Positions 33,708 through 45,000 of a stretch of DNA of 64,000 bases are shown here, one piece after another. Below the pieces are notes generated by a model. It did not search any database. It had not been told where the DNA came from and saw nothing but the letters and a program-made list of their open reading frames with translations. This DNA comes from Polytrichum commune (taxonomy: Eukaryota; Streptophyta; Polytrichopsida; Polytrichales; Polytrichaceae). How positions within the stretch are numbered: the stretch's first letter is position 1; every line of letters starts with the position of its first letter. Position numbers and translations under genes: made by a program. The stretch is taken from NCBI GenBank assembly GCA_950295325.1, contig OX485807.1:35742440-35806439 (forward strand), read 5' to 3'.

Positions 33708-33906
33708 AAGGGCCACTTTACTATAGGTTGAGGACCCTTGACTTATGATATAGAAATTATGTGATTGGTCGAGAAGTCGAAGATGGTCCAAGTTCACTTT
33801 ACACTAGACCCAAAGGGCATTGGGGACCAAAGGAATACAAATGGATGAAAAGGACCCTTAGATTTTTCACGACCACGGCTTTTGGTCCATGTGTAAAGTG
33901 GCCCTT
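33708..33906. mobile_element. Small foldback/MITE with AAGGGCCACTTTAC ends
   Basis: The perfect 14-bp terminal inverted repeat AAGGGCCACTTTAC (33708-33721) is repeated inverted at 33893-33906. Weaker inverted similarity (GGACCCTTGA versus a ggacccttaga block near 33852) lies inside. The element is about 199 bp and non-coding. No target duplication could be fixed. Confidence 0.55.
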
Positions 33907-34089
33907 AGCGATATCACTGCAAGAAATACATGATGTGAGAATGATATTCAAAATGGCATTTAACTTATGTAGAGAGTTGGACGGACCACATGCTAATCAA
34001 TGTAATGAATATAAAACAAAGTTCCACATTACCATATATGTTGACAATGAAGGATTTTTTTATTGACCACGAGTCACGATATTTGGACA

Positions 34090-34210
34090 TAACATTATTC
34101 GGATCCATAACCCAGCTATTTCCCACATTCTGAATGTGGGAAATGGTCGGGAATAGTTCGTGGAATATTGTCAGTCCCACTTAACATTGTTATGGATCCG
34201 AATAATGTTA
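34090..34210. repeat. Nested perfect inverted repeats (foldback)
   Basis: A perfect 22-bp outer pair occupies 34090-34111 and 34189-34210 (TAACATTATTCGGATCCATA and 2 more bases). Inside sits a second perfect hairpin, ATTTCCCACATTC at 34118-34130 and its complement at 34132-34144, with a 1-nt centre. Confidence 0.8.
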
Positions 34211-34869
34211 CGGACCTGATCGAGTAGAGAATATTCTTGTCCATAGGAAACTTATTGTGACTAAGTAACTTCGTTTTGTACAAACTGTAACTCCGCATGA
34301 CATAACATGTTCAACAGAGTTATCATGTTCAAAGAGGGACGACACCATAGGTTTGATTTCTTCTTCATAAAGACCCCGTAAACTTGTCGTGTATTAGAGC
34401 CCATTTTGAATGTTGCCAGTGAACTTTTTGGGACCTCCTTTTTCCACCTCTCAAGTTTGAACAAATTTCAGGACCGAAAATAAGGTATGCGCATGGGACT
34501 CAATGTCCTAAATCCCATATATGCTTATGTAAGGCTTACCCCAACCATCCTAGAAGGATAAGCTAGACAACCAATTTTAAATAGCCCAACGTTGTCCTTT
34601 GTGTATGTTAATTCCAACATTAAGGAAAACTTGGATGACTTTGTGTCAATACTCATATTCTCAGGATAACTCTAATGTAACACATGTTTGTATAGTTCCA
34701 AAAACAATCAAAGTTTGTATTTATGTGAGAAACTCACACTACTTGGTGGTATATATTCAAATTTTTAGTTGTATAAAAACATATATTTATAGTCGGAATT
34801 AAGGTAATATGACGTTGTCAAAGCACGGGAATCTTGCATACAATCATGTTGCAATCATGTTTCTAGATT

Positions 34870-35330
34870 CAAGGTTGGGTCAATTGGTTGCCCAAAGAAT
34901 TGAGACTTGTGTGCCATGTCTTACCTTTCCTTGCAAATGATACCTACACTTGAGCCATATGTGCTAGTAATGTATGTGGGCCTACAAAGGACACATCCAA
35001 CTCCATACATAGTTTTGGCCGATGATATTGAATGATAAGCTTCACAACTCCACATCCATATCATTCGATTAGCGATAGTGAATCATGAGTATTGTTGTTT
35101 CAAGTGCCAAAGACATAGATGAGATACAAAAGTGATATGAGGTCAAAGTGAAGATCTTTTGTCTCTCTAAGCAATAATCACATAGGTCATCCCCAAGTGC
35201 ATTAATTACCAAAATTAGAATGTTGTTCTTATTTTGAGCACATAGTTCAATCTCATCATAGTATGTGTTTTTTGGTGTTTGTTCTCAATTATAAGCTATG
35301 CCATTTAAAGACGTGTGAATGCATACAAGT
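34870..35330 (-). repeat. Composite dispersed repeat, copy B (no MITE inside)
   Basis: Read on the minus strand it follows both ends of 20060-20985 in order but lacks the 460-bp element. It passes straight from the GAATGATATGGATGTGGAG region to TATGTATGGAGTTGGATGTG and CCTTTGTAGGCCCAC. It therefore shows the pre-insertion state. Confidence 0.7.
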
Positions 35331-37437
35331 AATATTCTATTAAGGCCCACATTTGTTAGGTAATGAGCCAGGAAGAGGATTCCGCTATGGACATTTTGGT
35401 ACCTAAGTAATTCCCCGCCCCCATATATGAGATATAACAACTCCTCTTGCTGAAATTATACAAGAAGACCTTGGATGTGTACTAAGAGATATGAGATCTT
35501 AAAAGTAGACGAGAAACTACCAGGGATATCTCTAAGCGTTCAATGCCAATGAATATCCTCGTATATCCTACACGCCAACATCCCTTCCCATGTAAATTAT
35601 GATGTTGGAGAAACAAAATATGACATAGTTTGCATACAAACCACATTAAGCCAGTAATCTATTATAGAACAAACAACATGGTGGTGGCACAGTAGTGGTG
35701 AGGCCATCATCCCACCGTTTCCACCCGATCAAAAAATGGTGGATGGAAACAATAAGATGGCGACTTTGGACCATCATAGACCACGTTGAAGTGATTCATA
35801 ATTCACATGCACAAGTCCAAACAAGTGTATGACATTCACCATTTACAAGGTGTACATTCAAAGCAAATTAGTTGTGATAAGCATCTACAAATGATGACGA
35901 TGACGACGACGATAATGATGATGATGATATGTACATGGAAGTTGTTACCCATCCTTGAATGTCATTGGCAAAATCAAGATGTACTACTACGCACTATTGT
36001 ACCATAGTATTGGAATTTGGACCATTCATGTCTTTGTACATTTGCAAGATCGTATGATATAAGTACTAGGTATTCATTCATCTCCTCATAGAGTGCATTA
36101 TGTTCAACATATTCACACAATTACTACAGGTGCTCAAGAAAATGTTGATCGAAGAATTTAGGGTAAATTTTGTAAATGGAAGAGATCGGATGTTGGCCCA
36201 ACGTCCCATTGGACAAGGAACAAGGTATAAACTCAATGTTTTTTGTGAGATATTCACAATGTTAATAGCATTTGCTTCCATAATGTTATGTGAGCCCTAA
36301 GAATATACCCATGGGATGCGCAAACCTTGCGCATGGAGACTCATATTTGGACTAAGCTCCCAACATCCCATGGTTATATTCCCAAGGCCCATAGTTGCTT
36401 AGTAATGTTATGTCTAGTTTATTTGAAGAAATTTTAGAATCAAAGAACCTTTGGTTTCATTCTTTTAAGGTTTCCAAAAGGAATTAAACTTTGGTCACAA
36501 TTATTTAATTGATTATTATAGTAATAACAGAATTGGAAATTTCCATGAAAGACCCCGGGGAAAGGATTGTTATTTTTTTGAAGGGTAGTCCGATTAGGTG
36601 ATTGTTTAGTGGAATTGCAGGTTATTAATCAATTTTGTTTATTTAAAATTTTGTGAATCCAAGTCATGAACTTCAAAACACCATTTTGATAACCGGCAAG
36701 GGTTTGGTGCCAAGTCTAATACCCACCCAAATTTGGTTAAGTAGGTATTTCTTTGTTTTGCACCGAGGTGCCATCCAAAAAGATTGGAGATGTTTATGTT
36801 TACACTTAGCAAAACATGGATTACCATCATAAACCCCCATCAACAATCATTAAAGCCAATATGGACAAAAGCCTTGTTCAGAACTAGAATTGAATTTGAG
36901 AGTGTTTTTTTGTGTTGTCAAGACATGGACATTTCAATGGATTATTTGGAGAAAGAGACCAATAAGAACATTTCAAATGCCCTAACCATACATACTTTGA
37001 GAAGCATTGTGATCAAATAATCATTCTAGATATGTTATTTTCACAACTAACACAATGTGCGTGCAACTAGAATGTGTTGCAACTAGAGATGTAATCCACA
37101 CCTTAGACTAGTTTTTGTTATTTTGATCATATGAACAATCGATAGAACTACACGTATGCATTTTCATTATTTTTAGAATTTATGCATAATTAAAGGGTTC
37201 CTTAAAACTTAGTTCATCCAACCACTTACGTCTACCCCCGATATTCATTAAGCTCAAAGGTTGTATCTCAAGTCAATTGGATTTGTTTCTAAAGTGGCTT
37301 GATATGTTGATAACCCACAAGCAAGTCCAAGCTTACATAGTGGGTCTAATGGAACACTTAATCACATGTACCTGCCTTAATGCCACAAGGCATAATCTCC
37401 AATGAGCAAAAATATGCCCAAAATCTTCATATACAAT
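35331..37437. other. Gene-free interval
   Basis: It contains a GAT/GAC microsatellite at about 35894-35930 and short inverted arms near 35718-35751 (GTTTCCACCC and GGATGGAAAC). Small frames have no domain. Confidence 0.4.
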
Positions 37438-37892
37438 AGCTCTCTAGTAGCTTGGGCAAAAAATAATGAATTTTAAGGGTGCCTAAACTTATGGGAAATT
37501 AATTTCATTGAATGTCAAAAAAATTAAAAAAAATTAAAATCAAAGAGTGCCTGAAATCACAATAATGCAAGCGAAACTCATTGGAATCCAATAAAGTAGC
37601 ATCAAATCAAAGCAAAATATGTTGCCGATCAAAACCCTGACATACAAGTAAAAGACAAACTCTAGGGTAAAGAATGTTCGTTAAGGAAAGTGTTTGGTTA
37701 ATCGTAGCCATCGTAGATGAAATTATGAAAACTATTCATAAATCATAGGAACGACTTGGATGAATGTCCAACTTATTTTAAATTTCTTTTTGAATTTTCC
37801 CAATTTTTGAATATTTTTATATGGGTTGCCTAACTTACTTTCGCACTTTAATTAATTATTAGTTAAAAAGGTGCCCAAGTTGCTAGAGAGCT
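37438..37892. mobile_element. MITE family C, copy 2 (about 455 bp)
   Basis: It starts AGCTCTCTAGTAGCTTGGGC and ends GCCCAAGTTGCTAGAGAGCT, making almost perfect terminal inverted repeats of about 20 bp. It is collinear with 20378-20837 (for example CACAATAATGCAAG, CTTACTTTCGCACTTTAATT). It is non-coding. Confidence 0.8.
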
Positions 37893-37977
37893 GCAGTATC
37901 AACATTTTTTTTGATACATCACTACTTAGAATTCGGACAAAATTTTGTGCACCCAATAAACAAGTACAAAAGAACTG

Positions 37978-38391
37978 CACTAAACATGATATCTAGTGTC
38001 ACCAATTCTAACGGTCTTGCTCAAAACTACTTGTAAATCGTGGTATAGTGTCACCAATACTAAATGTTAACCCAACATTATTTATCATTCCTTGTAGACT
38101 TTGTTGAGGACTATAAATTTTGCAGTGTTGCAATTATTGTCACTTACCAAGTCGCTTTCCATCCAAATTTCAATCATCCATGACAATATTTCATCACAAG
38201 TTCCTAAGAAGAGAAGGTAGGGTTTTGGCCAATGGATGAACTCATCCATAATCTATGACAATATTTGTTCAATGGATGAACTCATCCATAATTTATGACA
38301 ATATGTGTTCACTTGTTCATAAGAAGGTGTCATTTGGAAAGTTACCACAGTGACATTAAATACCATATGACACTTAAAACCATATTTAGTG
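37978..38391. mobile_element. CACTAAA-ended MITE, long form, copy 2
   Basis: It starts CACTAAACATGATATCTAGT and ends with CATATTTAGTG, followed by TA. It is the inverse of 31059-31440 over most of its length. An internal unit of about 42 bp (AATGGATGAACTCATCCATA) is duplicated at about 38230-38310. Confidence 0.75.
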
Positions 38392-41300
38392 TAGACATGG
38401 CTTTATGATCCTCCAAAGGTTTAAAATGTTGAGCTTTTGACTTCTTTGAATACATAATATAGACTTGGAGAGCAAGTCACGTCCAAATGATTTGTGGAAC
38501 TCAAGGATGAGGTTTTGCACAAAAGCGCTAAGAAGATCACATCACATGTGGTTCACGAAGTTCCCAATCGGACAACAATGAAGGAGTAGGTAACACGGTA
38601 CTTAGGACCGAGGGGGGTCACTAGACATAACCAAGTATGTCACCATTTTTACACCCTTTAAATCTTTGGAATCAACAAGTGTATGTGAATTTGAAAAAAA
38701 ATTGTGTGTATGATGTAACCTTATGTCACCCAATGTGATATTTGTGTGTGAAAGAAGGCATGCAGTCAACATAGTAATGGAGGTTCATATACATATAACC
38801 CACATAGGTTTGTGGATAGTTTATCTCGAGTGGGTCCTTCTAGACTAACTTGGGGCCTTTGTTGCTAATTAAGGGGTCAATTGATCATCTTTACAAAGAA
38901 AAAAAACGTGCTTAATGTAATTGTGTATCAACGTGGATGTTATCGGGCAATTATTTGATAGTGGATCCTCAAAGGAAAACACTATAATTATCTATCAAGT
39001 AATAACATGATGGAAGTCTAGATACATATAAGTAATTTCAAAATGAGCTTAGGTTGCATCTAACAAAGGGAATGAAATAGTTGGTAAATTTCACATCATC
39101 CAATTCTTACTCAAATTGATGAGAAAAATCTAAATGGAGCAAGATATGTGTCCTCATCTCTTTCACCTTTGGCCAATGCTAATTACTTCCCCAAAATTGG
39201 CAACTCAACTACAACCAAGTAAACCTAACAAAACCAAAAGTCAATCCCCCCCCCCTCTTGATTCTCACCTCCTCTCTCCCCCTTCAATCCCACCTTATGC
39301 ATTCCTTGGGGTTTTTTTTGCTCTCATATACATTGTTGACATTAAAGCTATGGTAAGTTCCAAAATTACGACTATATGTTAAGGAAATAAGTAGGTGTAT
39401 GCACAATGTGGTGAATTAATCAAGGGGTATAGAACTCTCAAGTTAGTGCCATTGGTTAATAAAAGAAATATCATGGTTATAAGGTCGAGGCATCTATAAC
39501 CGAAAAAATAAGAGAATTTGCATTTGTTTAGGAGGAGTAATAGCAGGGAATTGTTTTTCTTACATATGCAATTCTTTTTGATACATTTCATGACTATGGA
39601 AATGCTACAAATTTTGAAGCGGTAAAAAATAGGGTTACACACATTCGACTTATAGGTAAACCCATAACCACTCATCTAAATGTTAATGCTTGGCTATGAC
39701 AATTGTTAAAAACTCTTATGAGGGTAATCAATCATAAGCCGCTGCCACGTAAACCTTTATTACGTTCGCCTACAAAATATAGATTGCATCCATGTCGGCA
39801 TTACATGACCCTAAATGAGTGGTTAAATTGACTTGGTTGACTATGGATGCCAACATATCAATTGTGTGGTGACTATTGACCTTAATCATCAACATATCAA
39901 CTAATGTTTCACCTCCAATTTAGAGGATAAGTGTAATCTTGATGACCACCTAAAAGTAATCACTTCCATGAATAACACTTCACCTTTGCTCCATAAGGAT
40001 GTTGTACATAAAGGATGACTGACCCCACTTTAATCCTTTCCCCAATTGACGAATTAAAACTCTAAATATTCAGGGTGGCCTGCCAACTAATGACACACAA
40101 TTGAACGAATTGGATCACAATTGATTGCACTCTCATTATATGTAATGTTGGTGCACTCTCATGCTCACGCGGACCCGAGAGGGAGGTAGTGAACGAGTAT
40201 CACATGTAGGGTGAAAGATTATGATGTTTTTTTTTCTTCTCTTTGTAATGTTGGCAGGGGCCCAACTCAAAGAGGTGGGTGTATAGCCTTGGCCAAGAGG
40301 TTACAAATGATGGTATCTTACTATGATGACCGTATTGTTGTGGTCCACCCTGTTGTTGGAAGTTCAAAAATGTTGCAACATTCATCTCCCCTCGATGATG
40401 GGGTGCATCATCACAAAAACTCTAAATTATCTCATCATGTTCATGTTATGAGGTGGATACCAATGTTGGTATTGTATACATGTGAATGCATAGTATCAAT
40501 AATCAATGTTCGCAATGGCATTAAAAACCCTACATGTGGGTATCTAATTGTAATATCAATATTGAAAACCAAAATACCGTCAAATTATCCATACCACATT
40601 GGTATCACATGATGTGAAATACTAGTTATATATACATGAATGATATAAAGAAAAAGATGATACCATGCCAACACTTGGTGGATGCATCTAATACGAAGAG
40701 TGATCTATATCAAGCTCTAACACAAAAACATCCAAGTATGAAAGGTACAAACCTAAAACAAAATATTCATAAATCTTCTATGAATTTCACTTCAAGAAAC
40801 ATAAGAGTTTAACATGGATTCTAGTTAAGATTTGATCTGATCATCAAACCCTTACACAATATTCCCAAGATGGTAAAAGGTCCATAATAATAATAATAAT
40901 AATAATGCACTCATGTTAATCCTTAACTTCCTAAGAGGCCCGGTTTGGACTTATGAATGACTGCTAAAGGCAAAAATATCCAAATGGAAGGTGCTAGGAA
41001 TGTCACAATGGGTATCATTGTGTTCCTCATGATTTTTTTTTTGTCAATAACGACGATCCCACATAATATGAAAAAATTATTGTTCACAAGAGTTTCTTAA
41101 AATCAAGGATGAACTAACTTTTCCCTTTATTGATACATTATTATATATAATAACCCCACACTATTTTGATTGAAAATTGTCAATTTTATATACAATCTTT
41201 TGCTTACCTCAAAGTGTATATATATATTATCCAACATGATCTCGAAAGTTTGGACTACAATTTTATTACATATGTTTATCACATTTTCTCAAAGTTTAAT

Positions 41301-41520
41301 GATTCTAAATCAATTATAAATAAATCATGAAAATTAAATAAATACTACTACTATATTGATGTGATAAAATTCATTAGCAACAAATTTTTTTCTAAGTAGA
41401 ATAAAAATCGAGTTCTAGAAAGCTTACTTTTTAGATGATCTAATAAACTTTTAATACTCTCCAGGAAGTTAAGGGTTGAGCCATAGCGTGTCACCACTTG
41501 ACAAGCTCGTCTTGCTGGTC
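38392..41520. other. Gene-free interval upstream of UPF1
   Basis: It is AT-rich DNA with an ATA microsatellite (about 40887-40907), poly-C near 39247 and isolated frames (largest 40211-40612, no recognisable domain). Confidence 0.4.
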
Positions 41521-41522
41521 CC

Positions 41523-41880
41523 CCAATGAAATCTCCACGGTTCGTAGATTTGAGAGGATCAGCCAAGCCCTGCCAAAGGAGAAGAGACCCAAGGGAGGCT
41601 GAAATATTCACGATCCGTAGATTTGAGGAAACGAGGGTAGTGTGTATGAAAGTAGTACTAGGCAGGGAGAGCGAGAAAGCTAACCCTGCCAAAAGAAGCG
41701 AGACCCGACGGAGGCTGAAATCTTGGTAGTCGGTAGATTTAAGGGAACGAGGGTGATGTGTATGAAGTAAGTAGCGGGGAGAGAGGGAAAGCAGACAGGT
41801 TGCGGATGAGCATAGAGAGAGAGAGAGGGAGAGAGAGAGACGGGGGAGGCGCTGAAATCTCGATGTGGGGTAGATTCGAG
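41523..41880 (+). repeat. Degenerate tandem repeats in the UPF1 promoter/5' leader
   Basis: The block GGCTGAAATNT, then about 10 bp, then CGTAGATTTGAGG recurs near 41527, 41602, 41716 and 41853. The intervening sequence (ACGAGGGTAGTGTGTATGAA, CTGCCAAAAGAAGCGAGACC) is partly shared. GGTTGCGGATGAGCA occurs at about 41797 and again at about 41994, just before the start codon. Confidence 0.7.
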
Positions 41881-41996
41881 GGAGGGTAGCAACGAAGAGT
41901 GGATGTAGAGAGGGAAGGCGGAGCGGAGGAGAAGCAGAGGGGGAGAGGAGAAGGGGGGAGAGACAGAGGGAGAGGGAGAGAGAAAGAGAGAGAGGT
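41812..41996 (+). repeat. GA-rich microsatellite tracts before UPF1
   Basis: Polypurine GAGAGA/GGGAGA tracts lie at about 41812-41845 and 41935-41996, within about 200 bp of the UPF1 start. They create long, low-complexity frames rich in Leu and Ser on the opposite strand, which are not genes. AAACCCTAG at 42007-42015 is a telo-box-like motif in the leader. GA tracts and telo-boxes are common near plant transcription starts. Confidence 0.7.
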
Positions 41997-42025
41997 TGCG
42001 GATGAGCAAACCCTAGCGACTCGCC

Positions 42026-45000
42026 ATGGCAGCGCAAGCGCAACAGCAGCAGCAAGCGCAGGCGCAGGCGCTCTACGAGGCGGCCTTGCAGCAACAGCAA
42101 GAGGACGCATACACGTTCCTGGAATTGAACACGCAGGGGGACGACTACGAGTACCCCGAGTTCGCGGCGGAGCTCAGCCAGCCCGCGGTGCTCAACCGCG
42201 CGGCGGCGGTGTGGAGCGAGCCAGGGGAGTTGGCGGACCTCGGGTCACCGATTAGCGTTGGGGATGGGCGGGATGTGGCGGGCGGAGGAGCGGATTTGGT
42301 AGGGTTGAGTGGTTTGGGAGGCGTGGAGAGCGGGGATGGGAAGAATATTGGCGGTGGCCAAGCTGCTGCGAGTGCCGTGAGTGCTCTTGTGAGTGGGATT
42401 GGGGAGCTGAATTTTGAGGATGCCGGAGACGAGGAGAGCGTGGAGTATTCGAAGCGGCATCTGCCGGAGCATGCCTGCAAGTATTGTGGCATCCATAATC
42501 CCGCATGTATCATGCGGTGTAATGTTCCGTCATGTCGGAAATGGTTTTGTAACTCGAGGGGCAATACCTCAGGCTCGCATATTGTTAATCACCTGGTAAT
42601 TCATCATCTTCCATAGGGTTGAACAGTGTTTTGTTCTCGAATTAGGGTTCGAAATTCATACAAGATTTTTTTTGGTTCTTTTTGGTTTCTGTGCATGTGG
42701 CGCTGGAATGGAATTGGTTGGGTTTATGTGCAATTCGATGACTGTCTCCTTTCCCTCTGGACGACGTGTCTGGATTTATTCAACGGATTCTGGAGTGATT
42801 TGGGACGGGTCTTTTAAGGCATAAGGGTTTGCAAAGAAAGGATGTTCGTCATACAGCGAGATTTTGGAAAGTAGAGAGGATCGTAGACCTAAACAGGTGC
42901 AGAAATGCATGAATTTCGTCGTCCTTGAGAGCAGGAAGTTTTTTAGGGTTTGGCATTTCTTATCATATCCGTAAGGGGTGTTTCGAGCAATGATGATGTA
43001 GATTCAAGATGTTCCGTGGCTAAGAAGTTAGGGTATGGCCGTGGCTATGTTATATGGTCCTCAGATGGCACAAATTCACATGATGTGAATCGACCGCTCA
43101 TTTAATTGGGGTCAGCATTTTCCCTTTATTCTCTAGTCCCGATTTGACTTGCCTTTCGTATGGGCGAGTTGAAGGACGGTCCTACTGTCTAGGGTTAGGA
43201 TTCAGTGTAACCGGGTCCTACAGAGCCTTCCCATATTTACATACTCCTGGAATTGCTTTGGTCTGGGTGATTATATCAAAATTCTTACGAGGCCATTGGT
43301 TTCCCAAGTGAACAGCATTTTGCATGTTTTCAGGGTAATGTTGCAGGTGGGCGTATGTCAATTTTAGGTAGGTCATGATATTTGAATATACTTCTAGATA
43401 TGTGGAGGAGGCAACTTATTTTCCTACCTTTTCAGGTTCGAGCCAAGCACAAGGAGGTTTGTCTTCATAAAGACAGTCCTTTGGGGGAAACAATATTGGA
43501 ATGCTACAATTGTGGGTGCCGGAATGTGTTTCTGCTGGGATTCATACCTGCCAAGTCTGAAAGCGTTGTAGTCCTTCTCTGCCGGGAGCCTTGTTTGAGT
43601 GTGAATGGCTTGAAAGATATGAATTGGGACCTCAGCCAGTGGCTACCTCTCATTGATGACCGCTGCTTTCTTGACTGGTTGGTGAAGGTATGTCTACAAA
43701 TCTCTTGCATCAAGTTGGAATCCTAAATGAGTGCTTTCTGAAGCATTAGGTAAAAGTGTAGGAATTTTTCACTCTGTCCGTGGTTGCAACGAGGAAATAC
43801 ACAATCATGCAAAAATTGAATTCAAGTATGATTCTATATACTATTACATGGAGGTTTCTTTCTCAAATTACAATCAATACTCTCTCAAAGAAACAGGCAT
43901 CCTTGGAGGTTCTGTTGAGCACCTAAAAAGGCTGATGGTTGTATAGGTAGATCAGAGACCTACAGTATGAGCTTTTGTCATGCTTAGTGCTCAACCGGTT
44001 TCTCCAATGTCTTTCTGTTTCCATAAAAAATCAATTGTCTATGAAAGGTGGAGCTAAGTAATTGTAGGAGAACTAGAGGCTCAGGTTTCTTAGTATCAAG
44101 AGGTTTTGGAGGGATGAGCCTTGGGTTTTTTTCAAATGTTGATAAACCTGGAGGTTGGCAAATTTTCCTTTTTATTGTGGTAATTATATTATATCAAATT
44201 ACAGGTTCCATCAGAGCAAGAACAGCTGAGGGCACGTCAGATAAGTGCTCAACAAATAAATAAGGTGGAGGAGCTTTGGAAGACCAATCCAGATGCTACT
44301 CTTGAGGATCTTGAGAAGCCTGGTGTAGATGACGAACCACAGCCTGTGGCTCTCAAGTACGAAGATGCCTATCAGGTGAGAGAACATCTCTCTGTGAAAT
44401 GTCACTTGTTCAAACAAGATGGGCAGATATTGGAGCTGTCATAACCTTTCTTAGAGTGGGCAATGCAGTAATACAAAAGTGAAATTGAGGATAAGGGTGG
44501 GGTTAAGGATGGAGTGTTGAAGGGAGGCTCTTGCATAGATGTGTATGTCCAGAAATTGGCATGTGAGGCAGTTGAGAGAAAATTGACATGGCTATGTAAA
44601 CCTTATGGTGTTCTAATAAAGTTCCCTCTGGCAGTATCAAAACGTTTTCGGACCATTGGTGAAGTTGGAGGCGGACTATGATAAGGTATTTGAATGGCCT
44701 TATAGTGTTGACTGCTATTGAAATTTCCAGGTGAATTTAGAAGAATATAAGCATTGCTCACAGCATTTCTGAAATTCTATGTTTGTGTTGGACTATGGCT
44801 CCAGTATTCTCTCTTCATAGAAGGTGACTCTGCATTTTACTGTAGTGGTAGTAAACCTTCTCTGACTGTGGATAAATAAATCTTCACTGCAGATGATGAA
44901 GGAATCTCAAAGTAAGGACAACATCACAGTGCGCTGGGATGTGGGTCTAAACAAGAAGCGGGTTGCCTACTTTGTTTTCCCCAAGGTTTGGATCTCACCC

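Noticed and set aside
40211-40612. 133-codon plus-strand frame
   Set aside because: No ATG context, domain or repeat relationship; codon composition looks like background.
41351-42110. Long minus-strand open frames rich in Leu and Ser opposite the UPF1 promoter
   Set aside because: They arise from GA-rich microsatellite and tandem repeats in the UPF1 leader; composition is low-complexity and three frames are open at once.
42145-42564. Minus-strand frames opposite UPF1 exon 1
   Set aside because: Shadows of GC-rich coding sequence; the plus-strand frame has clear UPF1 homology.
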